Shown here one piece after another: positions 12,728 to 27,700 of a DNA stretch of 64,000 nt (position 1 is its first letter; each line of letters begins with the position of its first letter). Both the position numbers and the translations under genes were made by a program. The notes beneath the pieces are model-generated. The model saw only the letters and a program-made list of their open reading frames with translations. It had not been told where the DNA came from and did not search any database. The DNA lies in contig CANOQG010000023.1 in assembly GCA_947568835.1 (NCBI GenBank), forward strand, positions 184,281-248,280. The letters are read 5' to 3'. The DNA comes from Protonemura montana (lineage: Eukaryota; Arthropoda; Insecta; Plecoptera; Nemouridae).

Positions 12728-15700
12728 TTTTTGGTCTCACTCAAAATTCCTCCCGGCACTTCACTCCTCATTGCCCGCCGAGCAAATTACTTCTTTCTGG
12801 GAAAAAAAAGATTTTTTTAATTTTTTAAAAAAAATTTTAAACTTTATATTTTATGCGGCCGACCACCAAGTACCCGGCACTTGAACACTTTTCACTTTTC
12901 GAGATAGTCGGCGACCGCACTCGGTTTTCGCCGGGCGCCAACCACTTCCCGGTCGGTCGTCACTTTCGTCCGTCAAGCCAGTCGGCGGCCGCACTTTGAC
13001 ATTTTCCAACTTTTTACCTTTGTGCGGCCGATCACCAAGTCCCGGCCACTCTAACACATTTCATCTTTCCTGTTGGTCGGCGCCCGCACTCTTGTCATTA
13101 TGTCATTCGCCCAACGCTAACCGCTTATCGGCAGATGAACATTTTTTTTCCGCCAACATGGTCAATCTCCACACTTTGCAAAATTTCTGAAAATATTATT
13201 TTTCACAATCTCCAATATTTCGAGGTATGGCTGTCGGATATCACTCCATTAACTTTTTATCATTATTTTCTCATTTTTACCAAATTTGCCAAAAACTTCT
13301 GACATTAATAACTTCTTCAATTTCAGACTTAGAGACTTGAAATAAAAAAGGGAACAAGCGCTTGCACGAGGGCTAACCGTTTTTTGACATTCCGGACTCG
13401 GGGGGGCATGGGCTCATTTTTTTTTTTTGACTTCCCTTTTTGACTTTTTTCTCCCCGAAAAAAAATATATTTCTAGTCATCCGATCGTCTTCGCAATACA
13501 TAAAACAGATGCGGACAATCATTGCGCTTCTATACATGTCTTTGCTTTTTCTTAATTCGATCGGAGACCGTCAATCGAATCAAATTTCTAATTCAATCGA
13601 GATTCCCCCATGCTTCCTGGGTTAAATTTGAAATTTTAAAAACGACCTAACGTGCTGAGTTTTTATAGTTAATGTAAAAATCAAAAAAGGTCTTGTAGGG
13701 AACGCTATTCCCTCGAACTGTTTTTCACTCGGGGGGTCTCGCTCAAAATTTTGATTAATTTTTGCGGTGGACAAAATTTTGTTTTTTTTTTCATCAGAAA
13801 AATTTTTCCTCGGGTTAGATATTGTTCATATTCTAATACACTCTTAAACACCTTGTTACCTACTACCAATTCAATTTTCATCAATATCTAACGTGAGGAA
13901 AAGTTTTTAGACTCATTTTACTTTTTTGGTTTTTTTTGTAAAATTTTTAATTTAATAATTCTTCATTAAAAACTCATGAAACTTTTTTTACAACTACATC
14001 TATGTACGGACTAGCTTCAGTAAAAATTTCATTCATTTCGATTCATTGCAATTTTTTCTAGAATTTTTTCAATTTCAAAATCATCAAAACACTTGGCAGA
14101 TTTCTCTCAATCCTGGACTTAGAAAAGTTTTGAAAAAATATTTTTTGGTCTCACTCAAAATTCCTCCCGGCACTTCACTCCTCATTGCCCGCCGAGCAAA
14201 TTACTTCTTTCTGGGAAAAAAAAGATTTTTTTAATTTTTTAAAAAAAATTTTAAACTTTATATTTTATGCGGCCGACCACCAAGTACCCGGCACTTGAAC
14301 ACTTTTCACTTTTCGAGATAGTCGGCGACCGCACTCGGTTTTCGCCGGGCGCCAACCACTTCCCGGTCGGTCGTCACTTTCGTCCGTCAAGCCAGTCGGC
14401 GGCCGCACTTTGACATTTTCCAACTTTTTACCTTTGTGCGGCCGATCACCAAGTCCCGGCCACTCTAACACATTTCATCTTTCCTGTTGGTCGGCGCCCG
14501 CACTCTTGTCATTATGTCATTCGCCCAACGCTAACCGCTTATCGGCAGATGAACATTTTTTTTCCGCCAACATGGTCAATCTCCACACTTTGCAAAATTT
14601 CTGAAAATATTATTTTTCACAATCTCCAATATTTCGAGGTATGGCTGTCGGATATCACTCCATTAACTTTTTATCATTATTTTCTCATTTTTACCAAATT
14701 TGCCAAAAACTTCTGACATTAATAACTTCTTCAATTTCAGACTTAGAGACTTGAAATAAAAAAGGGAACAAGCGCTTGCACGAGGGCTAACCGTTTTTTG
14801 ACATTCCGGACTCGGGGGGGCATGGGCTCATTTTTTTTTTTTGACTTCCCTTTTTGACTTTTTTCTCCCCGAAAAAAAATATATTTCTAGTCATCCGATC
14901 GTCTTCGCAATACATAAAACAGATGCGGACAATCATTGCGCTTCTATACATGTCTTTGCTTTTTCTTAATTCGATCGGAGACCGTCAATCGAATCAAATT
15001 TCTAATTCAATCGAGATTCCCCCATGCTTCCTGGGTTAAATTTGAAATTTTAAAAACGACCTAACGTGCTGAGTTTTTATAGTTAATGTAAAAATCAAAA
15101 AAGGTCTTGTAGGGAACGCTATTCCCTCGAACTGTTTTTCACTCGGGGGGTCTCGCTCAAAATTTTGATTAATTTTTGCGGTGGACAAAATTTTGTTTTT
15201 TTTTTCATCAGAAAAATTTTTCCTCGGGTTAGATATTGTTCATATTCTAATACACTCTTAAACACCTTGTTACCTACTACCAATTCAATTTTCATCAATA
15301 TCTAACGTGAGGAAAAGTTTTTAGACTCATTTTACTTTTTTGGTTTTTTTTGTAAAATTTTTAATTTAATAATTCTTCATTAAAAACTCATGAAACTTTT
15401 TTTACAACTACATCTATGTACGGACTAGCTTCAGTAAAAATTTCATTCATTTCGATTCATTGCAATTTTTTCTAGAATTTTTTCAATTTCAAAATCATCA
15501 AAACACTTGGCAGATTTCTCTCAATCCTGGACTTAGAAAAGTTTTGAAAAAATATTTTTTGGTCTCACTCAAAATTCCTCCCGGCACTTCACTCCTCATT
15601 GCCCGCCGAGCAAATTACTTCTTTCTGGGAAAAAAAAGATTTTTTTAATTTTTAAAAAAAAATTTTAAACTTTATATTTTATGCGGCCGACCACCAAGTA

Positions 15701-18700
15701 CCCGGCACTTGAACACTTTTCACTTTTCGAGATAGTCGGCGACCGCACTCGGTTTTCGCCGGGCGCCAACCACTTCCCGGTCGGTCGTCACTTTCGTCCG
15801 TCAAGCCAGTCGGCGGCCGCACTTTGACATTTTCCAACTTTTTACCTTTGTGCGGCCGATCACCAAGTCCCGGCCACTCTAACACATTTCATCTTTCCTG
15901 TTGGTCGGCGCCCGCACTCTTGTCATTATGTCATTCGCCCAACGCTAACCGCTTATCGGCAGATGAACATTTTTTTTCCGCCAACATGGTCAATCTCCAC
16001 ACTTTGCAAAATTTCTGAAAATATTATTTTTCACAATCTCCAATATTTCGAGGTATGGCTGTCGGATATCACTCCATTAACTTTTTATCATTATTTTCTC
16101 ATTTTTACCAAATTTGCCAAAAACTTCTGACATTAATAACTTCTTCAATTTCAGACTTAGAGACTTGAAATAAAAAAGGGAACAAGCGCTTGCACGAGGG
16201 CTAACCGTTTTTTGACATTCCGGACTCGGGGGGGCATGGGCTCATTTTTTTTTTTTGACTTCCCTTTTTGACTTTTTTCTCCCCGAAAAAAAATATATTT
16301 CTAGTCATCCGATCGTCTTCGCAATACATAAAACAGATGCGGACAATCATTGCGCTTCTATACATGTCTTTGCTTTTTCTTAATTCGATCGGAGACCGTC
16401 AATCGAATCAAATTTCTAATTCAATCGAGATTCCCCCATGCTTCCTGGGTTAAATTTGAAATTTTAAAAACGACCTAACGTGCTGAGTTTTTATAGTTAA
16501 TGTAAAAATCAAAAAAGGTCTTGTAGGGAACGCTATTCCCTCGAACTGTTTTTCACTCGGGGGGTCTCGCTCAAAATTTTGATTAATTTTTGCGGTGGAC
16601 AAAATTTTGTTTTTTTTTTCATCAGAAAAATTTTTCCTCGGGTTAGATATTGTTCATATTCTAATACACTCTTAAACACCTTGTTACCTACTACCAATTC
16701 AATTTTCATCAATATCTAACGTGAGGAAAAGTTTTTAGACTCATTTTACTTTTTTGGTTTTTTTTGTAAAATTTTTAATTTAATAATTCTTCATTAAAAA
16801 CTCATGAAACTTTTTTTACAACTACATCTATGTACGGACTAGCTTCAGTAAAAATTTCATTCATTTCGATTCATTGCAATTTTTTCTAGAATTTTTTCAA
16901 TTTCAAAATCATCAAAACACTTGGCAGATTTCTCTCAATCCTGGACTTAGAAAAGTTTTGAAAAAATATTTTTTGGTCTCACTCAAAATTCCTCCCGGCA
17001 CTTCACTCCTCATTGCCCGCCGAGCAAATTACTTCTTTCTGGGAAAAAAAAGATTTTTTTAATTTTTTAAAAAAAATTTTAAACTTTATATTTTATGCGG
17101 CCGACCACCAAGTACCCGGCACTTGAACACTTTTCACTTTTCGAGATAGTCGGCGACCGCACTCGGTTTTCGCCGGGCGCCAACCACTTCCCGGTCGGTC
17201 GTCACTTTCGTCCGTCAAGCCAGTCGGCGGCCGCACTTTGACATTTTCCAACTTTTTACCTTTGTGCGGCCGATCACCAAGTCCCGGCCACTCTAACACA
17301 TTTCATCTTTCCTGTTGGTCGGCGCCCGCACTCTTGTCATTATGTCATTCGCCCAACGCTAACCGCTTATCGGCAGATGAACATTTTTTTTCCGCCAACA
17401 TGGTCAATCTCCACACTTTGCAAAATTTCTGAAAATATTATTTTTCACAATCTCCAATATTTCGAGGTATGGCTGTCGGATATCACTCCATTAACTTTTT
17501 ATCATTATTTTCTCATTTTTACCAAATTTGCCAAAAACTTCTGACATTAATAACTTCTTCAATTTCAGACTTAGAGACTTGAAATAAAAAAGGGAACAAG
17601 CGCTTGCACGAGGGCTAACCGTTTTTTGACATTCCGGACTCGGGGGGGCATGGGCTCATTTTTTTTTTTTGACTTCCCTTTTTGACTTTTTTCTCCCCGA
17701 AAAAAAATATATTTCTAGTCATCCGATCGTCTTCGCAATACATAAAACAGATGCGGACAATCATTGCGCTTCTATACATGTCTTTGCTTTTTCTTAATTC
17801 GATCGGAGACCGTCAATCGAATCAAATTTCTAATTCAATCGAGATTCCCCCATGCTTCCTGGGTTAAATTTGAAATTTTAAAAACGACCTAACGTGCTGA
17901 GTTTTTATAGTTAATGTAAAAATCAAAAAAGGTCTTGTAGGGAACGCTATTCCCTCGAACTGTTTTTCACTCGGGGGGTCTCGCTCAAAATTTTGATTAA
18001 TTTTTGCGGTGGACAAAATTTTGTTTTTTTTTTCATCAGAAAAATTTTTCCTCGGGTTAGATATTGTTCATATTCTAATACACTCTTAAACACCTTGTTA
18101 CCTACTACCAATTCAATTTTCATCAATATCTAACGTGAGGAAAAGTTTTTAGACTCATTTTACTTTTTTGGTTTTTTTTGTAAAATTTTTAATTTAATAA
18201 TTCTTCATTAAAAACTCATGAAACTTTTTTTACAACTACATCTATGTACGGACTAGCTTCAGTAAAAATTTCATTCATTTCGATTCATTGCAATTTTTTC
18301 TAGAATTTTTTCAATTTCAAAATCATCAAAACACTTGGCAGATTTCTCTCAATCCTGGACTTAGAAAAGTTTTGAAAAAATATTTTTTGGTCTCACTCAA
18401 AATTCCTCCCGGCACTTCACTCCTCATTGCCCGCCGAGCAAATTACTTCTTTCTGGGAAAAAAAAGATTTTTTTAATTTTTTAAAAAAAATTTTAAACTT
18501 TATATTTTATGCGGCCGACCACCAAGTACCCGGCACTTGAACACTTTTCACTTTTCGAGATAGTCGGCGACCGCACTCGGTTTTCGCCGGGCGCCAACCA
18601 CTTCCCGGTCGGTCGTCACTTTCGTCCGTCAAGCCAGTCGGCGGCCGCACTTTGACATTTTCCAACTTTTTACCTTTGTGCGGCCGATCACCAAGTCCCG

Positions 18701-21700
18701 GCCACTCTAACACATTTCATCTTTCCTGTTGGTCGGCGCCCGCACTCTTGTCATTATGTCATTCGCCCAACGCTAACCGCTTATCGGCAGATGAACATTT
18801 TTTTTCCGCCAACATGGTCAATCTCCACACTTTGCAAAATTTCTGAAAATATTATTTTTCACAATCTCCAATATTTCGAGGTATGGCTGTCGGATATCAC
18901 TCCATTAACTTTTTATCATTATTTTCTCATTTTTACCAAATTTGCCAAAAACTTCTGACATTAATAACTTCTTCAATTTCAGACTTAGAGACTTGAAATA
19001 AAAAAGGGAACAAGCGCTTGCACGAGGGCTAACCGTTTTTTGACATTCCGGACTCGGGGGGGCATGGGCTCATTTTTTTTTTTTGACTTCCCTTTTTGAC
19101 TTTTTTCTCCCCGAAAAAAAATATATTTCTAGTCATCCGATCGTCTTCGCAATACATAAAACAGATGCGGACAATCATTGCGCTTCTATACATGTCTTTG
19201 CTTTTTCTTAATTCGATCGGAGACCGTCAATCGAATCAAATTTCTAATTCAATCGAGATTCCCCCATGCTTCCTGGGTTAAATTTGAAATTTTAAAAACG
19301 ACCTAACGTGCTGAGTTTTTATAGTTAATGTAAAAATCAAAAAAGGTCTTGTAGGGAACGCTATTCCCTCGAACTGTTTTTCACTCGGGGGGTCTCGCTC
19401 AAAATTTTGATTAATTTTTGCGGTGGACAAAATTTTGTTTTTTTTTTCATCAGAAAAATTTTTCCTCGGGTTAGATATTGTTCATATTCTAATACACTCT
19501 TAAACACCTTGTTACCTACTACCAATTCAATTTTCATCAATATCTAACGTGAGGAAAAGTTTTTAGACTCATTTTACTTTTTTGGTTTTTTTTGTAAAAT
19601 TTTTAATTTAATAATTCTTCATTAAAAACTCATGAAACTTTTTTTACAACTACATCTATGTACGGACTAGCTTCAGTAAAAATTTCATTCATTTCGATTC
19701 ATTGCAATTTTTTCTAGAATTTTTTCAATTTCAAAATCATCAAAACACTTAGCAGATTTCTCTCAATCCTGGACTTAGAAAAGTTTTGAAAAAATATTTT
19801 TTGGTCTCACTCAAAATTCCTCCCGGCACTTCACTCCTCATTGCCCGCCGAGCAAATTACTTCTTTCTGGGAAAAAAAAGATTTTTTTAATTTTTTAAAA
19901 AAAATTTTAAACTTTATATTTTATGCGGCCGACCACCAAGTACCCGGCACTTGAACACTTTTCACTTTTCGAGATAGTCGGCGACCGCACTCGGTTTTCG
20001 CCGGGCGCCAACCACTTCCCGGTCGGTCGTCACTTTCGTCCGTCAAGCCAGTCGGCGGCCGCACTTTGACATTTTCCAACTTTTTACCTTTGTGCGGCCG
20101 ATCACCAAGTCCCGGCCACTCTAACACATTTCATCTTTCCTGTTGGTCGGCGCCCGCACTCTTGTCATTATGTCATTCGCCCAACGCTAACCGCTTATCG
20201 GCAGATGAACATTTTTTTTCCGCCAACATGGTCAATCTCCACACTTTGCAAAATTTCTGAAAATATTATTTTTCACAATCTCCAATATTTCGAGGTATGG
20301 CTGTCGGATATCACTCCATTAACTTTTTATCATTATTTTCTCATTTTTACCAAATTTGCCAAAAACTTCTGACATTAATAACTTCTTCAATTTCAGACTT
20401 AGAGACTTGAAATAAAAAAGGGAACAAGCGCTTGCACGAGGGCTAACCGTTTTTTGACATTCCGGACTCGGGGGGGCATGGGCTCATTTTTTTTTTTTGA
20501 CTTCCCTTTTTGACTTTTTTCTCCCCGAAAAAAAATATATTTCTAGTCATCCGATCGTCTTCGCAATACATAAAACAGATGCGGACAATCATTGCGCTTC
20601 CATACATGTCTTTGCTTTTTCTTAATTCGATCGGAGACCGTCAATCGAATCAAATTTCTAATTCAATCGAGATTCCCCCATGCTTCCTGGGTTAAATTTG
20701 AAATTTTAAAAACGACCTAACGTGCTGAGTTTTTATAGTTAATGTAAAAATCAAAAAAGGTCTTGTAGGGAACGCTATTCCCTCGAACTGTTTTTCACTC
20801 GGGGGGTCTCGCTCAAAATTTTGATTAATTTTTGCGGTGGACAAAATTTTGTTTTTTTTTTCATCAGAAAAATTTTTCCTCGGGTTAGATATTGTTCATA
20901 TTCTAATACACTCTTAAACACCTTGTTACCTACTACCAATTCAATTTTCATCAATATCTAACGTGAGGAAAAGTTTTTAGACTCATTTTACTTTTTTGGT
21001 TTTTTTTGTAAAATTTTTAATTTAATAATTCTTCATTAAAAACTCATGAAACTTTTTTTACAACTACATCTATGTACGGACTAGCTTCAGTAAAAATTTC
21101 ATTCATTTCGATTCATTGCAATTTTTTCTAGAATTTTTTCAATTTCAAAATCATCAAAACACTTAGCAGATTTCTCTCAATCCTGGACTTAGAAAAGTTT
21201 TGAAAAAATATTTTTTGGTCTCACTCAAAATTCCTCCCGGCACTTCACTCCTCATTGCCCGCCGAGCAAATTACTTCTTTCTGGGAAAAAAAAGATTTTT
21301 TTAATTTTTTAAAAAAAATTTTAAACTTTATATTTTATGCGGCCGACCACCAAGTACCCGGCACTTGAACACTTTTCACTTTTCGAGATAGTCGGCGACC
21401 GCACTCGGTTTTCGCCGGGCGCCAACCACTTCCCGGTCGGTCGTCACTTTCGTCCGTCAAGCCAGTCGGCGGCCGCACTTTGACATTTTCCAACTTTTTA
21501 CCTTTGTGCGGCCGATCACCAAGTCCCGGCCACTCTAACACATTTCATCTTTCCTGTTGGTCGGCGCCCGCACTCTTGTCATTATGTCATTCGCCCAACG
21601 CTAACCGCTTATCGGCAGATGAACATTTTTTTTCCGCCAACATGGTCAATCTCCACACTTTGCAAAATTTCTGAAAATATTATTTTTCACAATCTCCAAT

Positions 21701-24700
21701 ATTTCGAGGTATGGCTGTCGGATATCACTCCATTAACTTTTTATCATTATTTTCTCATTTTTACCAAATTTGCCAAAAACTTCTGACATTAATAACTTCT
21801 TCAATTTCAGACTTAGAGACTTGAAATAAAAAAGGGAACAAGCGCTTGCACGAGGGCTAACCGTTTTTTGACATTCCGGACTCGGGGGGGCATGGGCTCA
21901 TTTTTTTTTTTTGACTTCCCTTTTTGACTTTTTTCTCCCCGAAAAAAAATATATTTCTAGTCATCCGATCGTCTTCGCAATACATAAAACAGATGCGGAC
22001 AATCATTGCGCTTCTATACATGTCTTTGCTTTTTCTTAATTCGATCGGAGACCGTCAATCGAATCAAATTTCTAATTCAATCGAGATTCCCCCATGCTTC
22101 CTGGGTTAAATTTGAAATTTTAAAAACGACCTAACGTGCTGAGTTTTTATAGTTAATGTAAAAATCAAAAAAGGTCTTGTAGGGAACGCTATTCCCTCGA
22201 ACTGTTTTTCACTCGGGGGGTCTCGCTCAAAATTTTGATTAATTTTTGCGGTGGACAAAATTTTGTTTTTTTTTTCATCAGAAAAATTTTTCCTCGGGTT
22301 AGATATTGTTCATATTCTAATACACTCTTAAACACCTTGTTACCTACTACCAATTCAATTTTCATCAATATCTAACGTGAGGAAAAGTTTTTAGACTCAT
22401 TTTACTTTTTTGGTTTTTTTTGTAAAATTTTTAATTTAATAATTCTTCATTAAAAACTCATGAAACTTTTTTTACAACTACATCTATGTACGGACTAGCT
22501 TCAGTAAAAATTTCATTCATTTCGATTCATTGCAATTTTTTCTAGAATTTTTTCAATTTCAAAATCATCAAAACACTTAGCAGATTTCTCTCAATCCTGG
22601 ACTTAGAAAAGTTTTGAAAAAATATTTTTTGGTCTCACTCAAAATTCCTCCCGGCACTTCACTCCTCATTGCCCGCCGAGCAAATTACTTCTTTCTGGGA
22701 AAAAAAAGATTTTTTTAATTTTTTAAAAAAAATTTTAAACTTTATATTTTATGCGGCCGACCACCAAGTACCCGGCACTTGAACACTTTTCACTTTTCGA
22801 GATAGTCGGCGACCGCACTCGGTTTTCGCCGGGCGCCAACCACTTCCCGGTCGGTCGTCACTTTCGTCCGTCAAGCCAGTCGGCGGCCGCACTTTGACAT
22901 TTTCCAACTTTTTACCTTTGTGCGGCCGATCACCAAGTCCCGGCCACTCTAACACATTTCATCTTTCCTGTTGGTCGGCGCCCGCACTCTTGTCATTATG
23001 TCATTCGCCCAACGCTAACCGCTTATCGGCAGATGAACATTTTTTTTCCGCCAACATGGTCAATCTCCACACTTTGCAAAATTTCTGAAAATATTATTTT
23101 TCACAATCTCCAATATTTCGAGGTATGGCTGTCGGATATCACTCCATTAACTTTTTATCATTATTTTCTCATTTTTACCAAATTTGCCAAAAACTTCTGA
23201 CATTAATAACTTCTTCAATTTCAGACTTAGAGACTTGAAATAAAAAAGGGAACAAGCGCTTGCACGAGGGCTAACCGTTTTTTGACATTCCGGACTCGGG
23301 GGGGCATGGGCTCATTTTTTTTTTTTGACTTCCCTTTTTGACTTTTTTCTCCCCGAAAAAAAATATATATCTAGTCATCCGATCGTCTTCGCAATACATA
23401 AAACAGATGCGGACAATCATTGCGCTTCTATACATGTCTTTGCTTTTTCTTAATTCGATCGGAGACCGTCAATCGAATCAAATTTCTAATTCAATCGAGA
23501 TTCCCCCATGCTTCCTGGGTTAAATTTGAAATTTTAAAAACGACCTAACGTGCTGAGTTTTTATAGTTAATGTAAAAATCAAAAAAGGTCTTGTAGGGAA
23601 CGCTATTCCCTCGAACTGTTTTTCACTCGGGGGGTCTCGCTCAAAATTTTGATTAATTTTTGCGGTGGACAAAATTTTGTTTTTTTTTTCATCAGAAAAA
23701 TTTTTCCTCGGGTTAGATATTGTTCATATTCTAATACACTCTTAAACACCTTGTTACCTACTACCAATTCAATTTTCATCAATATCTAACGTGAGGAAAA
23801 GTTTTTAGACTCATTTTACTTTTTTGGTTTTTTTTGTAAAATTTTTAATTTAATAATTCTTCATTAAAAACTCATGAAACTTTTTTTACAACTACATCTA
23901 TGTACGGACTAGCTTCAGTAAAAATTTCATTCATTTCGATTCATTGCAATTTTTTCTAGAATTTTTTCAATTTCAAAATCATCAAAACACTTAGCAGATT
24001 TCTCTCAATCCTGGACTTAGAAAAGTTTTGAAAAAATATTTTTTGGTCTCACTCAAAATTCCTCCCGGCACTTCACTCCTCATTGCCCGCCGAGCAAATT
24101 ACTTCTTTCTGGGAAAAAAAAGATTTTTTTAATTTTTAAAAAAAAATTTTAAACTTTATATTTTATGCGGCCGACCACCAAGTACCCGGCACTTGAACAC
24201 TTTTCACTTTTCGAGATAGTCGGCGACCGCACTCGGTTTTCGCCGGGCGCCAACCACTTCCCGGTCGGTCGTCACTTTCGTCCGTCAAGCCAGTCGGCGG
24301 CCGCACTTTGACATTTTCCAACTTTTTACCTTTGTGCGGCCGATCACCAAGTCCCGGCCACTCTAACACATTTCATCTTTCCTGTTGGTCGGCGCCCGCA
24401 CTCTTGTCATTATGTCATTCGCCCAACGCTAACCGCTTATCGGCAGATGAACATTTTTTTTCCGCCAACATGGTCAATCTCCACACTTTGCAAAATTTCT
24501 GAAAATATTATTTTTCACAATCTCCAATATTTCGAGGTATGGCTGTCGGATATCACTCCATTAACTTTTTATCATTATTTTCTCATTTTTACCAAATTTG
24601 CCAAAAACTTCTGACATTAATAACTTCTTCAATTTCAGACTTAGAGACTTGAAATAAAAAAGGGAACAAGCGCTTGCACGAGGGCTAACCGTTTTTTGAC

Positions 24701-27700
24701 ATTCCGGACTCGGGGGGGCATGGGCTCATTTTTTTTTTTTGACTTCCCTTTTTGACTTTTTTCTCCCCGAAAAAAAATATATTTCTAGTCATCCGATCGT
24801 CTTCGCAATACATAAAACAGATGCGGACAATCATTGCGCTTCTATACATGTCTTTGCTTTTTCTTAATTCGATCGGAGACCGTCAATCGAATCAAATTTC
24901 TAATTCAATCGAGATTCCCCCATGCTTCCTGGGTTAAATTTGAAATTTTAAAAACGACCTAACGTGCTGAGTTTTTATAGTTAATGTAAAAATCAAAAAA
25001 GGTCTTGTAGGGAACGCTATTCCCTCGAACTGTTTTTCACTCGGGGGGTCTCGCTCAAAATTTTGATTAATTTTTGCGGTGGACAAAATTTTGTTTTTTT
25101 TTTCATCAGAAAAATTTTTCCTCGGGTTAGATATTGTTCATATTCTAATACACTCTTAAACACCTTGTTACCTACTACCAATTCAATTTTCATCAATATC
25201 TAACGTGAGGAAAAGTTTTTAGACTCATTTTACTTTTTTGGTTTTTTTTGTAAAATTTTTAATTTAATAATTCTTCATTAAAAACTCATGAAACTTTTTT
25301 TACAACTACATCTATGTACGGACTAGCTTCAGTAAAAATTTCATTCATTTCGATTCATTGCAATTTTTTCTAGAATTTTTTCAATTTCAAAATCATCAAA
25401 ACACTTGGCAGATTTCTCTCAATCCTGGACTTAGAAAAGTTTTGAAAAAATATTTTTTGGTCTCACTCAAAATTCCTCCCGGCACTTCACTCCTCATTGC
25501 CCGCCGAGCAAATTACTTCTTTCTGGGAAAAAAAAGATTTTTTTAATTTTTTAAAAAAAATTTTAAACTTTATATTTTATGCGACCGACCACCAAGTACC
25601 CGGCACTTGAACACTTTTCACTTTTCGAGATAGTCGGCGACCGCACTCGGTTTTCGCCGGGCGCCAACCACTTCCCGGTCGGTCGTCACTTTCGTCCGTC
25701 AAGCCAGTCGGCGGCCGCACTTTGACATTTTCCAACTTTTTACCTTTGTGCGGCCGATCACCAAGTCCCGGCCACTCTAACACATTTCATCTTTCCTGTT
25801 GGTCGGCGCCCGCACTCTTGTCATTATGTCATTCGCCCAACGCTAACCGCTTATCGGCAGATGAACATTTTTTTTCCGCCAACATGGTCAATCTCCACAC
25901 TTTGCAAAATTTCTGAAAATATTATTTTTCACAATCTCCAATATTTCGAGGTATGGCTGTCGGATATCACTCCATTAACTTTTTATCATTATTTTCTCAT
26001 TTTTACCAAATTTGCCAAAAACTTCTGACATTAATAACTTCTTCAATTTCAGACTTAGAGACTTGAAATAAAAAAGGGAACAAGCGCTTGCACGAGGGCT
26101 AACCGTTTTTTGACATTCCGGACTCGGGGGGGCATGGGCTCATTTTTTTTTTTTGACTTCCCTTTTTGACTTTTTTCTCCCCGAAAAAAAATATATTTCT
26201 AGTCATCCGATCGTCTTCGCAATACATAAAACAGATGCGGACAATCATTGCGCTTCTATACATGTCTTTGCTTTTTCTTAATTCGATCGGAGACCGTCAA
26301 TCGAATCAAATTTCTAATTCAATCGAGATTCCCCCATGCTTCCTGGGTTAAATTTGAAATTTTAAAAACGACCTAACGTGCTGAGTTTTTATAGTTAATG
26401 TAAAAATCAAAAAAGGTCTTGTAGGGAACGCTATTCCCTCGAACTGTTTTTCACTCGGGGGGTCTCGCTCAAAATTTTGATTAATTTTTGCGGTGGACAA
26501 AATTTTGTTTTTTTTTTCATCAGAAAAATTTTTCCTCGGGTTAGATATTGTTCATATTCTAATACACTCTTAAACACCTTGTTACCTACTACCAATTCAA
26601 TTTTCATCAATATCTAACGTGAGGAAAAGTTTTTAGACTCATTTTACTTTTTTGGTTTTTTTTGTAAAATTTTTAATTTAATACCTCTTCATTAAAAACT
26701 CATGAAACTTTTTTTACAACTACATCTATGTACGGACTAGCTTCAGTAAAAATTTCATTCATTTCGATTCATTGCAATTTTTTCTAGAATTTTTTCAATT
26801 TCAAAATCATCAAAACACTTAGCAGATTTCTCTCAATCCTGGACTTAGAAAAGTTTTGAAAAAATATTTTTTGGTCTCACTCAAAATTCCTCCCGGCACT
26901 TCACTCCTCATTGCCCGCCGAGCAAATTACTTCTTTCTGGGAAAAAAAAGATTTTTTTAATTTTTTAAAAAAAATTTTAAACTTTATATTTTATGCGGCC
27001 GACCACCAAGTACCCGGCACTTGAACACTTTTCACTTTTCGAGATAGTCGGCGACCGCACTCGGTTTTCGCCGGGCGCCAACCACTTCCCGGTCGGTCGT
27101 CACTTTCGTCCGTCAAGCCAGTCGGCGGCCGCACTTTGACATTTTCCAACTTTTTACCTTTGTGCGGCCGATCACCAAGTCCCGGCCACTCTAACACATT
27201 TCATCTTTCCTGTTGGTCGGCGCCCGCACTCTTGTCATTATGTCATTCGCCCAACGCTAACCGCTTATCGGCAGATGAACATTTTTTTTCCGCCAACATG
27301 GTCAATCTCCACACTTTGCAAAATTTCTGAAAATATTATTTTTCACAATCTCCAATATTTCGAGGTATGGCTGTCGGATATCACTCCATTAACTTTTTAT
27401 CATTATTTTCTCATTTTTACCAAATTTGCCAAAAACTTCTGACATTAATAACTTCTTCAATTTCAGACTTAGAGACTTGAAATAAAAAGGGAACAAGCGC
27501 TTGCACGAGGGCTAACCGTTTTTTGACATTCCGGACTCGGGGGGGCATGGGCTCATTTTTTTTTTTTGACTTCCCTTTTTGACTTTTTTCTCCCCGAAAA
27601 AAAATATATTTCTAGTCATCCGATCGTCTTCGCAATACATAAAACAGATGCGGACAATCATTGCGCTTCTATACATGTCTTTGCTTTTTCTTAATTCGAT

